Assembly (NCBI RefSeq): GCF_900411375.1
Contig: NZ_LS422984.1
Span: 427,632-491,631, forward strand
Source of the DNA: Lentilactobacillus raoultii
GTDB taxonomy: Bacteria; Bacillota; Bacilli; Lactobacillales; Lactobacillaceae
DNA: 64,000 nucleotides
Direction of reading: 5' to 3'
Shown: positions 41,667-51,018 of the stretch, one piece after another
How positions within the stretch are numbered: the first letter of the stretch is position 1
How the letters are laid out: every line of letters begins with the position of its first letter
Translations under genes and position numbers: made by a program
Notes under the pieces: generated by a model
What the model saw: only the letters and a program-made list of their open reading frames with translations
Told to the model about the DNA's origin: nothing
Databases searched by the model: none

Positions 41667-42746
41667 ATGACAGAATTTAATGTGGCAATTTTAGGTGCAA
41701 CTGGTGCGGTTGGGACCCGGATGATCAGCCAGTTGGAACAATCGACGATTCCCGTGAAGAATGTCAAGTTGCTGGCATCTGCTCGTTCCGCAGGGAAAAA
41801 ATTAAAGTTTAAGGGCCAAGAAGTGACGGTTGAAGAAGCTAAGCCGGAATCATTTGAAGGTGTCGACTTGGTATTGGCTTCGGCCGGCGGTTCGGTTTCT
41901 AAAAAGTTTTTACCCGAAGCTGTTAAGCGCGGGGCGGTTTGTGTTGATAACACCAGTGCCTTTCGAATGGAGCCGGAAGTTCCGCTGGTTATTCCAGAAG
42001 TTAACGAAGGCGCTCTCTATCGGCACCGGGGAATTATTTCCAACCCCAATTGTTCAACCATTCAAATGGTCGTTTGCTTAAACCCAATTTATAAAAAATA
42101 CGGCTTGAAGCAAGTCATTGTTTCAACCTATCAAGCGGTTTCCGGTGCCGGTCAGTCGGCATTAAACGAATTAATGACCGAATCGCAACAAGTATTGAAT
42201 GGTGAAAAGACCGACCCACAAATTTTGCCAACTAAGGGTGACAAAAAGCACTATCAACAAGCTTTTAACCTGTTACCCCAGATTGATGTCTTTGAGCAGG
42301 ATGGTTACTATACTCACGAAGAGTGGAAAATGATCCACGAAACCAAAAAAATCATGTTGGATGACATGAATGCCAAGGATATTAAAGTGACGGCTACTTG
42401 TGTGCGGGTACCAATTCGGATTGCGCATGGCGAAACCGTTTATTTTGAAGTGGCTGACGACAGTGCCACAACGGATGAGATTAAGCAGATTTTAGCGGAT
42501 GCACCGGGTGTTGTGCTTCAAGATGACACGGCTCATCAGCTTTATCCGCAGCCAATTGAAGCTGAAGGCAAGCGGGAAACCTTTGTTGGTCGAGTTCGAC
42601 CAGATTACGAAAACAAGGGAAGTTACCACATGTGGGTAGTTTCCGATAACTTGTTAAAGGGTGCCGCTTGGAATACGGTTCAAATTGCTGAACGCTTGGT
42701 TGATCATGACCTGGTTCGGGTACCGGACAATCCTTATTTGGGCTAA
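41667..42746 (+). CDS. asd: Aspartate-semialdehyde dehydrogenase
   Basis: Second common step of the aspartate family. 359 aa. NADP motif [12 protein letters not shown] (about 8-19), catalytic cysteine in NPNCSTIQM (about 129-137), catalytic histidine in [10 protein letters not shown] (about 250-259), and [10 protein letters not shown]. It is the last gene of the lysine operon, separated from patA by 121 nt that contain a possible promoter and a small imperfect repeat, so it may also be expressed independently. Confidence 0.96.
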   Translation: MTEFNVAILGATGAVGTRMISQLEQSTIPVKNVKLLASARSAGKKLKFKGQEVTVEEAKPESFEGVDLVLASAGGSVSKKFLPEAVKRGAVCVDNTSAFRMEPEVPLVIPEVNEGALYRHRGIISNPNCSTIQMVVCLNPIYKKYGLKQVIVSTYQAVSGAGQSALNELMTESQQVLNGEKTDPQILPTKGDKKHYQQAFNLLPQIDVFEQDGYYTHEEWKMIHETKKIMLDDMNAKDIKVTATCVRVPIRIAHGETVYFEVADDSATTDEIKQILADAPGVVLQDDTAHQLYPQPIEAEGKRETFVGRVRPDYENKGSYHMWVVSDNLLKGAAWNTVQIAERLVDHDLVRVPDNPYLG

Positions 42747-42798
42747 GCTACTTTATTGAATAAACATTGATCGTTAAGTTTGAGAAATTAAAGATAAC

Positions 42799-42833
42799 AA
42801 AAATCACGGTGGGATTCAAGCCGTGATTTTTTT
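42799..42833 (+). terminator. Terminator of the lysine operon
   Basis: AAAATCACGG pairs with CCGTGATTTTTTT. Confidence 0.8.
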
Positions 42834-42835
42834 GA

Positions 42836-42855
42836 ACCGCTTGAATCCGCTCACT
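42836..42855 (-). repeat. Hairpin repeat, end fragment F1
   Basis: On the minus strand AGTGAGCGGATTCAAGCGGT only, abutting the terminator tail. Confidence 0.65.
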
Positions 42856-42859
42856 AACT

Positions 42860-42980
42860 TAGGACAGCTCCTTCAAGCAATCTACTGCGTCTAAGGGATT
42901 CATTGGCAAAAAGCCAAATGCGGGCTTTTCACCAATGAACGCCTTAGTCTTCGTAGATTAACCGCTTGAATCCGCTCACT
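42860..42980 (-). repeat. Hairpin repeat, full unit F2
   Basis: 121 bp, minus orientation, in the gap between asd and the P-type ATPase. Arms CAAGC/GCTTG, AATCTAC/GTAGATT and TTCATTGG/CCAATGAA differ from the other units but pair. Confidence 0.9.
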
Positions 42981-43080
42981 AAACTTGTCGTTACGCCCTT
43001 AAATATCATATAATTGTTAAAACTGGATCTAAAAAATTTTTAGGCAGGTCTAATTAGTTAAAGAAAGGTTGAGACATTGA

Positions 43081-45804
43081 ATGGATAAGGAAACAACTGA
43101 GGCGCCTCCCGAACAGAGGTTATGGCAACGTTCCACAGCAGAATTGGTTAAGCAGTACCAGACCGATTCGGAAAATGGCTTGGATGAACAAGAAGCGAAA
43201 AGACGGTTAACTCGAGATGGCTATAATGAACTGACGGCTAAAAAGCGCAGTAAATTACTTCGCTTTATTGCTCAGTTCAATAACAGTATTATTTATATCT
43301 TGATCGCTGCAGCCGTCATCACACTGTTGCTTCATCATTATTCAGATTCAGCTGTCATTGGAATTGTTATTATCGCCAATGCGTTTATTGGTTTTTTTCA
43401 GGAAATTCAAGCAGACAATGCTTTGACTAAGATTAAAGAGTTATTAGTCAGTCAAAATTACGTGATTCGAAATGGCCAAAAGATTGAGGTTCCAGCACGT
43501 GAATTGGTGGTTGGCGATCTGGTCAACTTGGAAGCTGGGGATGCGGTGCCAGCCGACATGCGGTTAATTTCAGCTGATAATTTGCGTATTCAAGAATCGA
43601 CACTAACTGGTGAAAGCAACTCGGTTGAAAAAACTGAAGAACCACTTCATCGAGATAATGTGCCGCTTGCCGAGCGTTCAAATATGGCGTTTGCTTCGAC
43701 GGCGGTTACCCAAGGTTCCGGCATGGGAATTGTAGTTGGCACCGGTTCACAAACGGAGATTGGTAACATTCAGCAAAGTGTTGCCGAAGTTAAAACACAG
43801 GTGACGCCACTTATGAAGAACTTGAATAAATTGGGACTCAATTTGTCAATCTTCATTGTCGTGGTCGCTGTATTGCTGTTCTTGCTGGGACTTTATACCC
43901 AGATTTATAGTTTGCCAACTTTAACGATTGCTGTCATTACAATGGTTGTTGGTTCAATGCCTGAAGGCCTACCGGCATCAACGTCGGTTGTTTTGGCTGG
44001 CGGGGTTCAGGTCATGACCAAACGCGGGGCGATCGTTAAAACCTTACCGGCCGTTGAAACGCTGGGGGCAGTTGATATTGTCGATACTGATAAAACCGGG
44101 ACGTTAACCAAAAATGAAATGACGGTCACGGACGTCATTACCCATGATCATCATTATCAAGTTACCGGGACCGGTTTTGTCGATAGTGATAAAGGGGTTT
44201 CCGGTGACGTTTTACTGGATGGACAGCAGGTAGCCTGGCGGGATGACCAGAACTTTGTTGAACTAGTGAAGATTGCTGGGACGACGACCGATGCCGAATT
44301 GGTTCAAACTGATGGCGAATGGAGCCTGACTGGTGAACCGACCGACGGCGCGTTAACAACGCTGTTTCATAAACTGATGGGTCGTGCACCTGAAGTGGAT
44401 GAATTAGATACGCTACCGTTTGATTCCGCTTATCGCTACAGTGCCCGGTTAATTAATGATGATCGACAACACAATGAGTTAATGGTCAAAGGAGCCCCTG
44501 GCACCATTTTTGATATGGTCAAAGCCAGTCATCCGGATTTTAAGGCGGATCACTGGTATGAACAGGTTAACCGGCTGACTAATCAAGGATTGCGGGTTGT
44601 GGCCCTTGGCTGGAAAGATGTTGCCAACGATGAGACCGAAATTGACATGGATCGCGTTGCTGACGGGATTCAGTTAAGTGGCATTGTCGGCATCATGGAT
44701 CCGCCACGAGAAGAAGTGATTCCGGCTATTCAACATTTGCGTCAAGCCGGTGTGAAAGTTAATATGATTACCGGCGATCACCCGGATACCGCAACGGCAA
44801 TTGCCAAGAAGCTGGATCTGGATGAAAGTGTGCACGCCATTACCGGGCCGGAAATTGATCAGATGTCAGATGAAGAGTTGAGCCGACAAATTGGCCACTA
44901 TAACGTTTTTGCTCGGACAACACCGGCTGATAAACTCCGAATTGTCCGTGCCCAACAGGCGAATGCTAAAATCGTGGCAATGACGGGGGATGGGGTTAAC
45001 GATGCCCCGGCCTTGAAGCAGGCCAACATCGGCATTGCCATGGGAATTAAAGGGACGGACGTTGCCAAAGAATCCGCGGATATGGTACTGGTCAACGATA
45101 GTTTTACGACGATTGTTGATGCGGTTGCGGAAGGCCGGCACGTCTTTGACAACATTCAAAAGACGATTCGCTTCTTATTGCCAACCAGTTTTGCGGAAGG
45201 CTTGGTGGTCTTGATTAGTATGATCATGGGCCAGGAGTTGCCGTTGTTTCCAACTCAGCTGCTTTGGATTAATACAGTTTCTGCGTTGACAATTCAATTT
45301 GCGTTTATCTTTGAACCGGCTGAAGAATCCATTATGGTTCGGGGGCCGCGGGATGTCACAAGGGGAATTTTAAACAAGGTGGACGTTTTTGAGATTGTTT
45401 ATGTGTCGATTCTAATTTCGTCATTGGGCATCTTTACCTTTGATAAATTTGTGGATGCCAATATTTTAAACCCGGTTCTTGGGAGTACGATGGCCGTTAA
45501 CATCATTATTTTCGGCAAGATCTTCTACCTGTTTAATATCCGGAATTCTTACCCGATTATTTCCAGACACTTCTTTGAAAATAAGATGGCCTTTGCGATT
45601 ATCGCCATTTTATTAGCATTGCAGGCGATTCTGATTTACGTACCGTTTATGCAGGAAATTTTCCATACCGCCTCCATTGATCTTTACTATGGGTGGTTGG
45701 TGCCGGCAATTTGCGGCTTTGTGGTTTTGGTGGTCACGGAAATCATCAAATTACTGCGAATTCAATACCGAAAACGTACCGGGCAAGTTACCAAGATTCG
45801 CTAA
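43081..45804 (+). CDS. Cation-translocating P-type ATPase (P2 type, Ca2+/PMR1-like)
   Basis: 907 aa membrane pump. N-terminal cation-ATPase domain (about 15-85), actuator motif TGES (about 175-178), M4 ion-site GSMPEGLPAS (about 296-305), phosphorylation motif DKTGTLT near 337, KGAPG near 470, and hinge TGDGVNDAP near 636. The C-terminal cation-ATPase bundle gives about ten membrane segments. The residues before the phosphorylated Asp are VDT rather than the common ICS. Ca2+ or another divalent or monovalent cation is possible; the substrate is not certain. Confidence 0.88.
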   Translation: MDKETTEAPPEQRLWQRSTAELVKQYQTDSENGLDEQEAKRRLTRDGYNELTAKKRSKLLRFIAQFNNSIIYILIAAAVITLLLHHYSDSAVIGIVIIANAFIGFFQEIQADNALTKIKELLVSQNYVIRNGQKIEVPARELVVGDLVNLEAGDAVPADMRLISADNLRIQESTLTGESNSVEKTEEPLHRDNVPLAERSNMAFASTAVTQGSGMGIVVGTGSQTEIGNIQQSVAEVKTQVTPLMKNLNKLGLNLSIFIVVVAVLLFLLGLYTQIYSLPTLTIAVITMVVGSMPEGLPASTSVVLAGGVQVMTKRGAIVKTLPAVETLGAVDIVDTDKTGTLTKNEMTVTDVITHDHHYQVTGTGFVDSDKGVSGDVLLDGQQVAWRDDQNFVELVKIAGTTTDAELVQTDGEWSLTGEPTDGALTTLFHKLMGRAPEVDELDTLPFDSAYRYSARLINDDRQHNELMVKGAPGTIFDMVKASHPDFKADHWYEQVNRLTNQGLRVVALGWKDVANDETEIDMDRVADGIQLSGIVGIMDPPREEVIPAIQHLRQAGVKVNMITGDHPDTATAIAKKLDLDESVHAITGPEIDQMSDEELSRQIGHYNVFARTTPADKLRIVRAQQANAKIVAMTGDGVNDAPALKQANIGIAMGIKGTDVAKESADMVLVNDSFTTIVDAVAEGRHVFDNIQKTIRFLLPTSFAEGLVVLISMIMGQELPLFPTQLLWINTVSALTIQFAFIFEPAEESIMVRGPRDVTRGILNKVDVFEIVYVSILISSLGIFTFDKFVDANILNPVLGSTMAVNIIIFGKIFYLFNIRNSYPIISRHFFENKMAFAIIAILLALQAILIYVPFMQEIFHTASIDLYYGWLVPAICGFVVLVVTEIIKLLRIQYRKRTGQVTKIR

Positions 45805-45815
45805 AAATGATAGTT

Positions 45816-45864
45816 AAAAGGGACTTTCATTCATCAGTTAAGATGGGGTGAAAGTCCCTTTTTA
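45816..45864 (+). terminator. Terminator between the ATPase and the exporter
   Basis: AAAAGGGACTTTCA pairs with TGAAAGTCCCTTTTT; works both ways. Confidence 0.85.
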
Positions 45865-45885
45865 AATCGATAACATGTTCAGCGA

Positions 45886-47337
45886 TTATTTTAAATCGGC
45901 GGCCTTGACGTTTCGACCCTGGAGAATGGATAAAATTAGGGCACCAATGATGATTAACAGTGAAATGGTAAAGGCAATGTGCATGCCAGAAATAAAGAGT
46001 TCCGGACGACTTGGTAAATAAGTGGTGACGTGAAACCCGGCTTTTAAGCTCATGGCAATGAACAGCGAACTGGTCGACAGGGCGGTTCCCGAAATCATCC
46101 CAATATTTCGAGCCAGAGCGTTTAAGCTGCCGGCACTTCCAAGTTGATCCTTGGGGACCACTGACATGACAATGTCACTATTCGGTGACTGAAACAGACC
46201 GGTGCCGATCGCCATGATCACGGTGATGACAACATAGACCCATATTGGACTGCTTAACGTTAAAAAGTAGTAGAGTGCCTGGGCAACGGCAACGATGGTT
46301 AAGCCAACCGAAGCAACTTTGGCTTGTGAAAAGTGGTCAGCAAACCAGCCGCCAATCGGTCCGGCAAAGACCATTACCACTGGGAAAATTACCAATAAGG
46401 CACCGGCTTGGCCAGCAGTGAGGCCACGGGCATCTTCCAGATAAAACGGGATGATAATCACTGTGAAGAAATTGGAAAGAAAAATTAACACAGCAGCACC
46501 CAGCCCATAGGAGAAGGCTTTGATGCTAAACATTGAGAGCGGCATTAACGGGTTCTTGGTGCGGGCTTCGGTATGAAGAAAGCCCCAGAAAGTTAAAATG
46601 GCAACGGCAAATAAGATTAACGGGATTGGTTTGGCGTAACCGACCTCCTGGCCAAGAAAGACCCCTAAAAACAGGCCAAAAATTAAGGCTGAAAAGTTAA
46701 TGAAGCCCCACCAATCGATGCCCTTACCAGTGGTTTGGTAATTTTTGGGCATGACAATGGCTCCTAAAATAATGGCAAAGATGCCAAAGGGCAGATTGAC
46801 CCAGAAAATATAGCCCCATGAAAGGTTGGATAAAATCAAACCACCCAGGCCGGGACCGGCAATGGCGCCTAGGGCCACAAATGTACCGACAAACCCCATG
46901 GCGCGGCCCCGTTCCTTAACGCCAAAAGTGGACGTCGTAATGCCATAGGTATTGGAAAGGGTCATTGCAGCGCCAATGCCTTGAATGGCCCGACCGCCCA
47001 ATAGCACGGGAAAGTTGATTTGTAGCCCGGAGATAAAGGAGCCCGCCAGAAAGACGACTGTCCCAATTCGAAAGACTTTGACTTTGCCGTAAAGGTCGCC
47101 CAATTTACCGAAAAACAGCAATAAGGCACTTAGAATGATCAGGTAAGCGGACACAACCCACTCAATCTGATTCATTGGGACGTGGAGTTGTTTGGCCATG
47201 ATTGGCATGGCAATGTTAACAATGCTGGCATCCAAGTTAGACATAAAGGCAAACGTTCCAATGGAAACCAGAACCCACCAGCCATTCTTTTGCGTGGTGA
47301 CGGGTGCACTTGGCGTTTTATTTGATGCATTCTTCAA
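45886..47337 (-). CDS. MFS transporter, DHA2 family (14-TM drug/H+ antiporter)
   Basis: 483 aa with about 14 hydrophobic helices. Motif A-like GKLGDLYGKVKVFRIG between helices 2 and 3 (about 77-92), NLDASIVNIAMPIMA in helix 1, and GPGLGGLILSNLSWGYIFWVN (the motif C antiporter signature, about 161-181). A DHA2 exporter of toxic compounds is the likely role, with unknown substrate. No regulator gene is adjacent. Start ATG at 47337 after a GGGGGAAG site. Confidence 0.88.
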   Translation of the reverse strand: MKNASNKTPSAPVTTQKNGWWVLVSIGTFAFMSNLDASIVNIAMPIMAKQLHVPMNQIEWVVSAYLIILSALLLFFGKLGDLYGKVKVFRIGTVVFLAGSFISGLQINFPVLLGGRAIQGIGAAMTLSNTYGITTSTFGVKERGRAMGFVGTFVALGAIAGPGLGGLILSNLSWGYIFWVNLPFGIFAIILGAIVMPKNYQTTGKGIDWWGFINFSALIFGLFLGVFLGQEVGYAKPIPLILFAVAILTFWGFLHTEARTKNPLMPLSMFSIKAFSYGLGAAVLIFLSNFFTVIIIPFYLEDARGLTAGQAGALLVIFPVVMVFAGPIGGWFADHFSQAKVASVGLTIVAVAQALYYFLTLSSPIWVYVVITVIMAIGTGLFQSPNSDIVMSVVPKDQLGSAGSLNALARNIGMISGTALSTSSLFIAMSLKAGFHVTTYLPSRPELFISGMHIAFTISLLIIIGALILSILQGRNVKAADLK

Positions 47338-47415
47338 TGTTCTTCCCCCTCAAGCAACAAAAACCTCATGAATACAGATTTCATTATACGCAATTTATCA
47401 AAAAGTTAACGTGAT

Positions 47416-47444
47416 TTGCTTAGCAGCATTGATTACGGTAAAAT
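47416..47444 (+). promoter_or_regulatory. Promoter before a small membrane ORF
   Basis: TTGCTT and TAAAAT with 17-nt spacing, then TGGAGGATTGA 12 nt further on. Confidence 0.6.
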
Positions 47445-47470
47445 GCAGGCTATTGGAGGATTGAAATGAT

Positions 47471-47706
47471 GTGAAAATAATTGGGATCAAGCCACAAGTT
47501 CAAGGAGTTGATCAACAATCTATCGAATTTTAATTTCCTTAGTGATCGGCGTGATATTTCTAGTGATTGCAGCTGACATTTGGAACGTTTTTAGTCAGTT
47601 TCAAAATGGGGTTGCTGCCGGGATGTTCAGTGTCGCTGCTTTTGTTGTCGCAGTCATTGCAGCCTATATCAAATTAACGGTTCGCGAAAATAAATCCAAT
47701 CATTGA
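47471..47706 (+). pseudogene. Small two-TM membrane protein, apparently split by a frame change
   Basis: A good promoter and GGAGG precede a GTG at 47471 whose frame gives 20 residues (VKIIGIKPQVQGVDQQSIEF) and stops. In the neighbouring frame, from about 47512, the sequence encodes about 62 residues with two membrane helices (IYRILISLVIGVIFLVIAADI and VAAGMFSVAAFVVAVIAAYI) up to the TGA at 47706. AAGGAG at 47502-47507 lies 10 nt before an ATC codon, and GTG at 47542 is the first standard start. Either a frameshifted gene, or a small protein with an odd start. Confidence 0.5.
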
Positions 47707-47762
47707 AAAGATTGATGTATCAAGAGATTTCATAACATTGCGTTAAAATACTAGTGCCTCAA

Positions 47763-47816
47763 AAAATCGATCCAATTAGAAGTTGACATGTTTCAGCTTC
47801 TAACCGGATCGATTTT
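47763..47816 (+). terminator. Strong terminator
   Basis: AAAATCGATCC...TTAGAAG pairs with CTTCTAA...GGATCGATTTT; between convergent genes. Confidence 0.85.
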
Positions 47817-47871
47817 AATTTGAATATAAAAAAAGTTTGTCAATTAGGATTGGTTCGTAAAGCCGGGTACT

Positions 47872-48213
47872 TTAATCTGTTCGCCAAGTTTCAAAATAAT
47901 CGGCGTTTTTACCCAGATAGTCAATGGCATCCTTTGCCAACTGGTCAGCCTGCTGTTTAGCATCCGCTTCATCAAGGCCTTTCCAGTCACGCAAGAAACC
48001 TTCACCGATATTGACAAATTTATTTTGGCGACCAAAGCCGTTGTCCTTAAATAACTCATCCATTTTGGTCAGATCATCTCTGGCCGTTTCATAAATCAGT
48101 TTTGATAAGTTTTGGGATGGATCCAGCAACGTTGCCGCATACGTCACGATAAATTCGTCCATATCGATGATAATATCTCGTCTTCGATTTTTCTTTGCCA
48201 TTCTCCTTTTCAC
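47872..48213 (-). CDS. Hypothetical protein, about 110 aa
   Basis: Function not recognised. Basic N-terminus (MAKKNRRRDIIID) followed by a mostly helical, acidic body with aromatic positions (DEFIVTYAATLLDPSQNLSKLIYETARDD, RDWKGLDEADAKQQADQLAKDAIDYL). No membrane segment. The start may be the GTG at 48213 (site AAGGTGAG) or the ATG four codons later (AAAGGAGA). It stands alone downstream of the pot operon. Confidence 0.55.
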   Translation of the reverse strand: MKRRMAKKNRRRDIIIDMDEFIVTYAATLLDPSQNLSKLIYETARDDLTKMDELFKDNGFGRQNKFVNIGEGFLRDWKGLDEADAKQQADQLAKDAIDYLGKNADYFETWRTD

Positions 48214-48307
48214 CTCACCTTACAGTTTACGGCTTTTTAACGCTGGCCTCAACAACGTTTAGTTAATTTGTTGTTGAATTGATACTTTGACCGTTAATTA
48301 AGTGACC

Positions 48308-49378
48308 TTAATGATGCATCTTAAATTCTAGATATAAGTCGTTGTATTCCTGCACTTTTTGGGCACTTAAGTTGCGATAGACTTCTGATTTATCAATGAC
48401 ATTTTGGGGTGGATAAAATTGCTTATCGTCACGAACAGCCTTTGGCAATAAATGATAGGCATCGGTGTTGGGGGTTGAGTAACCGATGTATTTTGCGTTT
48501 TGAGCAGCGTTTTCGGGTCGGTTCATAAAGTTTAAGAAGGCATAAATAGCCTTAAAATGTTTGGCCGTTTTCGGGATGACCAGGTTGTCAAACCACATGT
48601 TACTGCCCTCGGTTGGCACAACGTAGTGCAAGTGGGCATTCTGAGTCATCATTTCACTGGCTTCACCAGACCAGTCAACGGCGATTGGCGCTTCGCCTTC
48701 CGCCATATACATCTTAATTTCGTCGGCGACCACCGCCTTAACGTTTGGCGACAACCGGTTTAACTTATCGCGAGCAGCTAATAGTTCCGGCGTACTGGTT
48801 GTATTAACCGAATGGCCTTGCGAAATTAACGCGAAGCCCATCACGTCCCGAGCTGAGTCAATTAACATAATATCATCGCGGTACTTGGACTGCCAGAGTT
48901 GGTTCCAGTGGGTTAGTGTACCGGGCTTGATCATCTGATCATTATAGATAATCCCGAGGGTGCCCCAAAAATAGGGGATCGAATAGCGGTTACCCGGATC
49001 AAATGACTTGTTCATAAACGAGGCACCATAGTGGTTCATTCCGGTTAATCGATGCTTATCCAACGGGATCAACAAGTGATCGGCCTTCATTTTCTGAACC
49101 ATGTAATCGCTTGGCACGGTTAAATCATAGTTAGTACCGCCCTGCTTGATTTTGGTATACATTGCCTCATTACTGTCAAAAGTTTCAACGTTAACGTGAT
49201 AGCCGGTTTCCTTTTGAAATTTCGTTAGTAGGGCCGGGTCAATATAATCACCCCAGTTATAGAGGTTGAGAACTTTATTGCCGTTGTCACCACTGGATTT
49301 GGTCAGTTCATGACTGCCAAAGCCGAGGCCGACACAAATTCCCAATAAAATGACCAGTGTGATAATCAATTTTTTCAC
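48308..49378 (-). CDS. potD: Spermidine/putrescine ABC transporter substrate-binding protein
   Basis: 356 aa. The N-terminal hydrophobic segment with a cysteine (LLGICVGLG, about 12-20) would anchor it in the membrane, although the lipobox is not perfect. The periplasmic-binding fold starts LNLYNWGDYIDPALLTKFQKETGYHV (about 40-65), a PotD hallmark, with PYFWGTLGIIYN and VDWSGEASEMM, the polyamine-site regions. Last gene of potABCD, 3 nt after potC. Confidence 0.94.
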   Translation of the reverse strand: MKKLIITLVILLGICVGLGFGSHELTKSSGDNGNKVLNLYNWGDYIDPALLTKFQKETGYHVNVETFDSNEAMYTKIKQGGTNYDLTVPSDYMVQKMKADHLLIPLDKHRLTGMNHYGASFMNKSFDPGNRYSIPYFWGTLGIIYNDQMIKPGTLTHWNQLWQSKYRDDIMLIDSARDVMGFALISQGHSVNTTSTPELLAARDKLNRLSPNVKAVVADEIKMYMAEGEAPIAVDWSGEASEMMTQNAHLHYVVPTEGSNMWFDNLVIPKTAKHFKAIYAFLNFMNRPENAAQNAKYIGYSTPNTDAYHLLPKAVRDDKQFYPPQNVIDKSEVYRNLSAQKVQEYNDLYLEFKMHH

Positions 49379-49381
49379 TGA

Positions 49382-50197
49382 TTAGGCACCCCCTAACTTG
49401 TCTTTCTTCCGGCGGGCCGAGACATTATGATTTTCAATGAAGTAGTAAATAATGACCAATACCAGCGAGAAGATAAACATAATCCCTGCCAATGCGTTAA
49501 TTTCCAGACTAATGCCTTGACGGGCTCTGGAATAAATTTCAACTGACAAAGTTGTAAAGCCGTTACCGGTGACGAAGAAGGTCACTGCGAAATCATCGAG
49601 CGAGTAAGTAATTGCCATAAAGAACCCAGCGATGATACCAGGTTGAATAAAGGGCAGCACGACTTTGCTGAAGACTTGACCGGAAGTTGCTCCCAGATCG
49701 GTGGCAGCGTTGATCAGAGAAGGGCTCATTTCATCCAATCGGGGCAAGACCATCAACACAACAATCGGAATTTCGAATGCAATGTGGCTGAGCAGCACTG
49801 ACCAAAACCCAAGTGGCACCCCTAACGACGTAAAGAAGATTAAAAAGCTGGCACCCATAATAACGTCCGGAGAAACCAATAAAATGTTGTTGAAGGAAAG
49901 TAGCGTCTGCCGGGAACGTTCCCGTTTAGCATTATTGACCCCAAGCGCGCCCAAAGTCCCGACGATGGTGGAAAAAATTGATGATAACAGGGCGATTAGG
50001 ATGGTATTCAGAAAGATGGATAGCATTCGGTTATCGTGAAACAACTCGTTGTAATGGGTCAGACTGAAGCCATGAAAGTTGGCCATGGTTGTCCCCTTGC
50101 TAAAAGAATACACGATCAGATAAATAATCGGGATGTAAAGCAATAGAAAGGCAATGATAATGTAACTTCGGCCGAGTTTGGAAGCTTGCTGCCTCAT
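49382..50197 (-). CDS. potC: Spermidine/putrescine ABC transporter permease PotC
   Basis: 271 aa, six membrane helices. The EAA loop that docks the ATPase is INAATDLGATSGQVFSKVVLPFIQPGI (about 165-191). The ATG overlaps the potB stop by 4 nt (ATGA), so synthesis of both permeases is coupled. Confidence 0.94.
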   Translation of the reverse strand: MRQQASKLGRSYIIIAFLLLYIPIIYLIVYSFSKGTTMANFHGFSLTHYNELFHDNRMLSIFLNTILIALLSSIFSTIVGTLGALGVNNAKRERSRQTLLSFNNILLVSPDVIMGASFLIFFTSLGVPLGFWSVLLSHIAFEIPIVVLMVLPRLDEMSPSLINAATDLGATSGQVFSKVVLPFIQPGIIAGFFMAITYSLDDFAVTFFVTGNGFTTLSVEIYSRARQGISLEINALAGIMFIFSLVLVIIYYFIENHNVSARRKKDKLGGA

Positions 50198-51006
50198 TGA
50201 CGCCGCCCCCTCTTTGATTTGGTATTCGTAAACAGCATGACAATGACCATCGAAATGATTAAGACCACGCCAATGGTTGATCCCATGCCCCAGTTCATGG
50301 TGGTCAGGAAGTGCTCCTCGACAGCCGTTCCAAGGGTGATAATCTTATTACCGCCAATTAATCTGGACAGCATGAAGAGTGACAGGGAGGGGATGAAAAC
50401 AATTTGGACGCCGGACTTGATCCCCGGCATCGACATTGGAATGATGATTTTAGTCAGTGTCTGCCAATTGGTCGCCCCAAGGTCGTGGCTGGCCTTAATA
50501 TAGGAATCACTGATATCAGTTAATGAGTTGTAAATTGGCAAAATCATGAACGGAATTTGGATATAGGCGGCTACCAGGATAAAGCTGGTATCTGTAAACA
50601 GCATGTGTTGCGCTGGTAGACCGACAAATTCAAACAGGCGGTTAACCAAGCCGTCATGGCTTAATAGACCAATAAAGGCGTATGCTTTTAACAACAAATT
50701 AATCCAAGTTGGCAGAATCACCAGCAAAATCCACAGATCTCGGTGTTTGAGTTTGCTGATGACCAGGGCCATCGGGTAGCTGATCAAAAGTGAGAATAAC
50801 GTGATCAAAAAGGCGTATAGTACCGAATTGGCGGTCATGGTCAGGTAGGTGCCAGATCGAAAAAAGGTAACATAATTGTCTAACGTAAACTGATGGGCAA
50901 TGTTAAAGAAAGAGTAGTAAATAATTAAGCCGACCGGCGCGATCACGAATAGGCCCAGCCACATTAAGTAAGGGGTGTAAAAAAGGGCACGAAAACTTTT
51001 TTTCAA
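50194..51006 (-). CDS. potB: Spermidine/putrescine ABC transporter permease PotB
   Basis: 270 aa, six helices. EAA loop KASHDLGATNWQTLTKIIIPMSMPGI (about 172-197). It pairs with PotC in the membrane. AGGCCGG lies before the ATG, 12 nt downstream of potA. Confidence 0.94.
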   Translation of the reverse strand: MKKSFRALFYTPYLMWLGLFVIAPVGLIIYYSFFNIAHQFTLDNYVTFFRSGTYLTMTANSVLYAFLITLFSLLISYPMALVISKLKHRDLWILLVILPTWINLLLKAYAFIGLLSHDGLVNRLFEFVGLPAQHMLFTDTSFILVAAYIQIPFMILPIYNSLTDISDSYIKASHDLGATNWQTLTKIIIPMSMPGIKSGVQIVFIPSLSLFMLSRLIGGNKIITLGTAVEEHFLTTMNWGMGSTIGVVLIISMVIVMLFTNTKSKRGRRQ

Positions 51007-51018
51007 TGAGCCGGCCTC

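Noticed and set aside
43081-45804. Reading the P-type ATPase as a heavy-metal (P1B) pump
   Set aside because: There is no metal-binding N-terminal domain and no CPx motif; the helix 4 motif is PEGLPAS, which is P2-type.
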